Notes under the pieces: generated by a model
Databases searched by the model: none
The model's input: only the letters and a program-made list of their open reading frames with translations
Told to the model about the DNA's origin: nothing
Translations under genes and position numbers: made by a program
Shown: positions 1 through 5,186 of the stretch, piece after piece
Position numbering within the stretch: the stretch's first letter is position 1
How the letters are laid out: the number at the start of each line of letters is the position of its first letter
Assembly: GCA_003162235.1 (NCBI GenBank)
Contig: PMMN01000033.1
Coordinates: 7,959 to 13,144, forward strand
Direction of reading: 5' to 3'
DNA length: 5,186 nucleotides
From: Actinomycetota bacterium
GTDB lineage: Bacteria > Actinomycetota > Thermoleophilia > Gaiellales > Gaiellaceae

Positions 1-2550
1 AGGCTCCTCGTCGGTGAGCTCTTCGCCTACAGGCTCTTCACCAGTGGGCTCCGTGCCGGCACCCAGTAACTCGTCTTCGGCGTCCTCCTCCGGCTCGACC
101 ACGGGCGCGAGACCGGAGACCCGCTCCTCCTCGCCGCGGAGTCTCATTACGATCACTCCCTGCGTCGACCGGCCCATGCGCCGTACGTCTTCGACCGGGA
201 TCTTGATCATCGTGCCGGTGGTGGAGATCAGCATCACTTGGTAGCCGTCGCGGACAGCTCGAGCGCCGACCAGCCGGCCGCGCGCCTCGACCAGCCGGAT
301 CGTCTTGACGCCGAGGCCGCCACGTCCCTTCACCGGGTAGTCGGCGATCCGCGTGCGCTTGCCGTAGCCGTTCTCGGTGACCACGAGCAGTTCCATATCG
401 TCGCGGGCGATCTCGATCGCGATCACTTCGTCCCCCGCACGCAGGCGCATGCCCTGCACGCCCGAGGTGGGCCGCCCCATCGGGCGAGCGTTGGTCTCGT
501 GGAAGCGGATTCCCTGCCCCTTGCGCGAGACGAGCAGAATGTCGTCGCTGCCGGTTGAGTGGCGGACTCCGACCAGCTCGTCGTTCTCACGCAGGTTGAT
601 GGCGATGATCCCGTCGGCCTTGAGGGGCGTGTTGTAATCGATGAAGCGCGTCTTCTTGACGAGACCGTTGCGCGTGGCGAAGACTAAGTACTCGGCCTCC
701 TTGAACTCGCGCGTCTGGATCACCGCGCGTACCTTCTCGTCCTGGCGGAAAGGCAGCAGGTTGACGATCGCGCGCCCCTTCGATTGGCGCGAGCCGAGCG
801 GAAGCTCGTGCACCTTCAGCCGGTAGACCTTGCCGACGTTGGTGAAGAAAAGGATGTAGTCGTGCGTCGAGGCGACGAACAGGTGCTCGATATAGTCGTC
901 CTCCTTCAGCTCCATCCCCATCACTCCGACGCCGCCGCGCCGCTGCTCACGGTAGGCGGTAACGGGCAGGCGCTTGATGTAGCCCGAGCGAGTGATCGCG
1001 ATCACCATGTCTTCTTCCGCGATCAGGTCCTCCAGCTCGAGATCGGTCTCGCCGGCAACGATCTCGGTGCGCCGTTCGTCACGCTTGCCGTAGACCGACC
1101 TGAGCTCGAGCAGCTCGTCGCGGATGAGCCCGTCGACGCGGGCCTGGTCGCCGAGGATCGCGCGCAGGCCCGCGATCAGCTCCTGGAGCTCGGCGTATTC
1201 CGCGTCGATCTTCTGGCGCTCCAGCTGAGTCAGCCGTGCGAGCCGAAGGTCGAGGATCGCCTGAGCCTGGATCTCGGAGAGCTTGAACTTCTTCATCAGC
1301 CCCGTGCGCGCCTGCTCGGCGTCGCTCGAGGAACGGATCAGCGCGATCACGGCGTCCAGGTTGTCGAGCGCAATCAGGTAACCGGCAAGTACGTGTGCCC
1401 GGCGCTCGGCCTGGCGTAGCTCGTACTTCGAGCGTCTGACTATCACCTCGCGCTGGAAGTCGAGGTACTCGCGGACCAGCTCGAGCAGAGAGAGCGTGCG
1501 CGGAACGCCGCGCACCAGCGCGACCCCGTTGTAGCCGAAGGTCGTCTGCAGCGACGTGTGCTTGAAGAGCTTGTTCAGCGCCACCTGAGGCACGGCGTCG
1601 CGCTTTAGGTCGATCTGGATTCGCATTCCCGTCCGGTCGGAGTGATCCTGGAGATCGGCGATCTCCGTCAGCACCTTCTCGTGTACGAGATCGGCGATCT
1701 TCTTGATCACACCGCCGTCGCCGCCCTTCTTGACGCCATAGGGAAGCTCCGTCACGACGATCGCCGTCTTGCCGCCGCGCAGCTCCTCGATGTGAGCCCG
1801 CGCCCGCATCACGATGCGGCCGCGCCCCGAGCGATAGGCCTCCCTGATTCCCTGGCGCCCGACGATGATGCCCCCGGTCGGAAAGTCGGGCCCCTTCACG
1901 TGCTGCGCAAGCTGATCGACGGAGATGTCCGGGTCGTCGATCATCGCCAGCACGGCGTCGACGACCTCCGAGAGCCGGTGCGGCGGCATGTTCGTCGCCA
2001 TACCCACGGCGATCCCCGAAGAGCCGTTCACGAGCAGGTTGGGGAAGCGGCTCGGAAGTACGACCGGTTCGCGTCGAGACTCGTCGTAGTTGGGAACGAA
2101 GTCGACCGTGTCGGACTCGATCTCCCTGAGCATCTCGGTGGCGATCTTGGCCAGCCGGCACTCCGTATACCGCATAGCCGCCGCCGGGTCGTCGTCGATC
2201 GAGCCGAAGTTCCCCTGCCCGTCCACGAGCGGATAGCGCAGCGAGAACGGCTGCGCCATGCGAACGAGCGTGTCGTAGATGGCGGAGTCGCCGTGGGGGT
2301 GGAAAGAGCCCATCACTTCGCCGACGACGCGGGCGGACTTCTTGTACGGCCGGTTCGGCTGCATGCCGGACTCGTGCATTCCGAAAAGCACGCGCCTGTG
2401 CACCGGCTTGAGCCCGTCGCGCACGTCGGGGAGCGCGCGGCTCACGATCACGCTCATGGCGTAATCGAGGAAGCTCGAGCGCATCTCTTCTTCGAGCTCG
2501 CGCGGCTCGATCCGGCCGGGGCCGAGAGCACCGGTGTCTACTTCGGACAC
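1..2550 (-). CDS. gyrA: DNA gyrase subunit A, C-terminal end cut by the window edge
   Basis: This is the breakage-reunion subunit of DNA gyrase, which cuts and rejoins both strands of the gate DNA through a tyrosine link. The 850 visible codons have no stop. The N-terminal domain has the quinolone-region motif [10 protein letters not shown] (residues 84-93, with Ser89 and Asp93 matching E. coli Ser83 and Asp87) and the catalytic Tyr128 in AAAMRYTE. The tower motif [10 protein letters not shown] and the coiled-coil/C-gate region (about 340-500) follow. The wrapping beta-pinwheel domain starts near residue 508 and carries the canonical GyrA-box QRRGGVG (536-542), which separates gyrase from topoisomerase IV ParC. 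A second box-like motif, KGRGGLG, lies at 741-747. Residues 819-850 form an acidic tail. The GTG start is chosen because AGGGG lies 5 bases upstream and because the first ATG (codon 23) would remove part of the conserved [11 protein letters not shown] leader. The gene follows gyrB by 25 bases and is probably co-transcribed with it. Confidence 0.98.
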   Translation of the reverse strand, partial: MSEVDTGALGPGRIEPRELEEEMRSSFLDYAMSVIVSRALPDVRDGLKPVHRRVLFGMHESGMQPNRPYKKSARVVGEVMGSFHPHGDSAIYDTLVRMAQPFSLRYPLVDGQGNFGSIDDDPAAAMRYTECRLAKIATEMLREIESDTVDFVPNYDESRREPVVLPSRFPNLLVNGSSGIAVGMATNMPPHRLSEVVDAVLAMIDDPDISVDQLAQHVKGPDFPTGGIIVGRQGIREAYRSGRGRIVMRARAHIEELRGGKTAIVVTELPYGVKKGGDGGVIKKIADLVHEKVLTEIADLQDHSDRTGMRIQIDLKRDAVPQVALNKLFKHTSLQTTFGYNGVALVRGVPRTLSLLELVREYLDFQREVIVRRSKYELRQAERRAHVLAGYLIALDNLDAVIALIRSSSDAEQARTGLMKKFKLSEIQAQAILDLRLARLTQLERQKIDAEYAELQELIAGLRAILGDQARVDGLIRDELLELRSVYGKRDERRTEIVAGETDLELEDLIAEEDMVIAITRSGYIKRLPVTAYREQRRGGVGVMGMELKEDDYIEHLFVASTHDYILFFTNVGKVYRLKVHELPLGSRQSKGRAIVNLLPFRQDEKVRAVIQTREFKEAEYLVFATRNGLVKKTRFIDYNTPLKADGIIAINLRENDELVGVRHSTGSDDILLVSRKGQGIRFHETNARPMGRPTSGVQGMRLRAGDEVIAIEIARDDMELLVVTENGYGKRTRIADYPVKGRGGLGVKTIRLVEARGRLVGARAVRDGYQVMLISTTGTMIKIPVEDVRRMGRSTQGVIVMRLRGEEERVSGLAPVVEPEEDAEDELLGAGTEPTGEEPVGEELTDEEP

Positions 2551-2555
2551 CCCTA

Positions 2556-2566
2556 CCCCTCTCTCC
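2556..2566 (-). promoter_or_regulatory. gyrA ribosome binding site
   Basis: The purine run GGAGAGAGGGG lies in the 25-base spacer after the gyrB stop. Its last five bases (AGGGG) end 5 bases before the GTG at 2550-2548. The GGAG part is 12 bases away. It supports the GTG start over the ATG 22 codons further in, which has no comparable site at the right distance. Confidence 0.65.
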
Positions 2567-2575
2567 GCGAAGCGC

Positions 2576-5186
<2,611 letters not shown>

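Noticed and set aside
784..1419. Plus-strand open frame of 211 codons antisense to the gyrA C-terminal domain
   Set aside because: Same reason: a shadow of the GC-rich gyrA frame, with low-information composition and no motif.
1079..2161. Minus-strand open frame of 360 codons overlapping gyrA in another frame
   Set aside because: Its protein is an Arg/Ala/Gly/Asp-rich out-of-frame reading of gyrA. The true frame passes continuously through it with all catalytic motifs intact.
2169..2325. Quinolone-resistance substitutions in GyrA
   Set aside because: The key Ser and Asp of HGDSAIYD are both present, so no classical resistance change is seen.
1..2550. Possibility that the A subunit is topoisomerase IV ParC rather than GyrA
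   Set aside because: The canonical GyrA-box QRRGGVG, the full-length pinwheel domain and adjacency to gyrB all point to gyrase.

Overview
The window holds the adjacent genes for both DNA gyrase subunits, gyrB (2576-4957) and gyrA (1-2550, running off the left edge). Both are read on the minus strand. Beyond gyrB, the last 48 codons of a third minus-strand gene (5038-5186) look like the C-terminus of a DUF721 (DciA-type) protein. Transcription order is therefore DUF721, gyrB, gyrA. This matches the conserved block near the replication origin (dnaA-dnaN-recF-DUF721-gyrB-gyrA) of many actinobacteria; dnaA, dnaN and recF are not visible here.

The DNA is GC-rich, with codons ending mostly in G or C. 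GyrB ends in the NAKDVRFLD motif usual in Gram-positive lineages, yet it carries a roughly 150-residue insertion like that of Gram-negative gyrases. With the DUF721-gyrB-gyrA order this suggests a deep-branching actinobacterium, possibly Thermoleophilia. That placement is inference from recall, not from a search.

Region by region, in coordinate order: 1-2550 is gyrA without its C-terminal end; 2551-2575 is a 25-base spacer carrying the gyrA ribosome binding site; 2576-4957 is complete gyrB; 4958-5037 is an 80-base spacer; 5038-5186 is the end of the DUF721 gene. The 80-base spacer is the least ordinary part. It contains an extended -10 promoter candidate, and the start site predicted from it falls on the first bases of a hairpin with a T-run. 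That hairpin ends one base before the gyrB start codon and encloses the only visible Shine-Dalgarno sequence.

GyrB (ATPase plus TOPRIM) and GyrA (DNA breakage-reunion plus wrapping domain) form the A2B2 enzyme that introduces negative supercoils. The 25-base spacing implies one transcript and matched production. All catalytic residues checked are present, and the canonical GyrA-box marks the enzyme as gyrase rather than topoisomerase IV. I see no mobile element, CRISPR array, tRNA or rRNA. Apart from the gyrB leader and some protein-level variations, this is an ordinary housekeeping locus, and I found no new multi-gene system.
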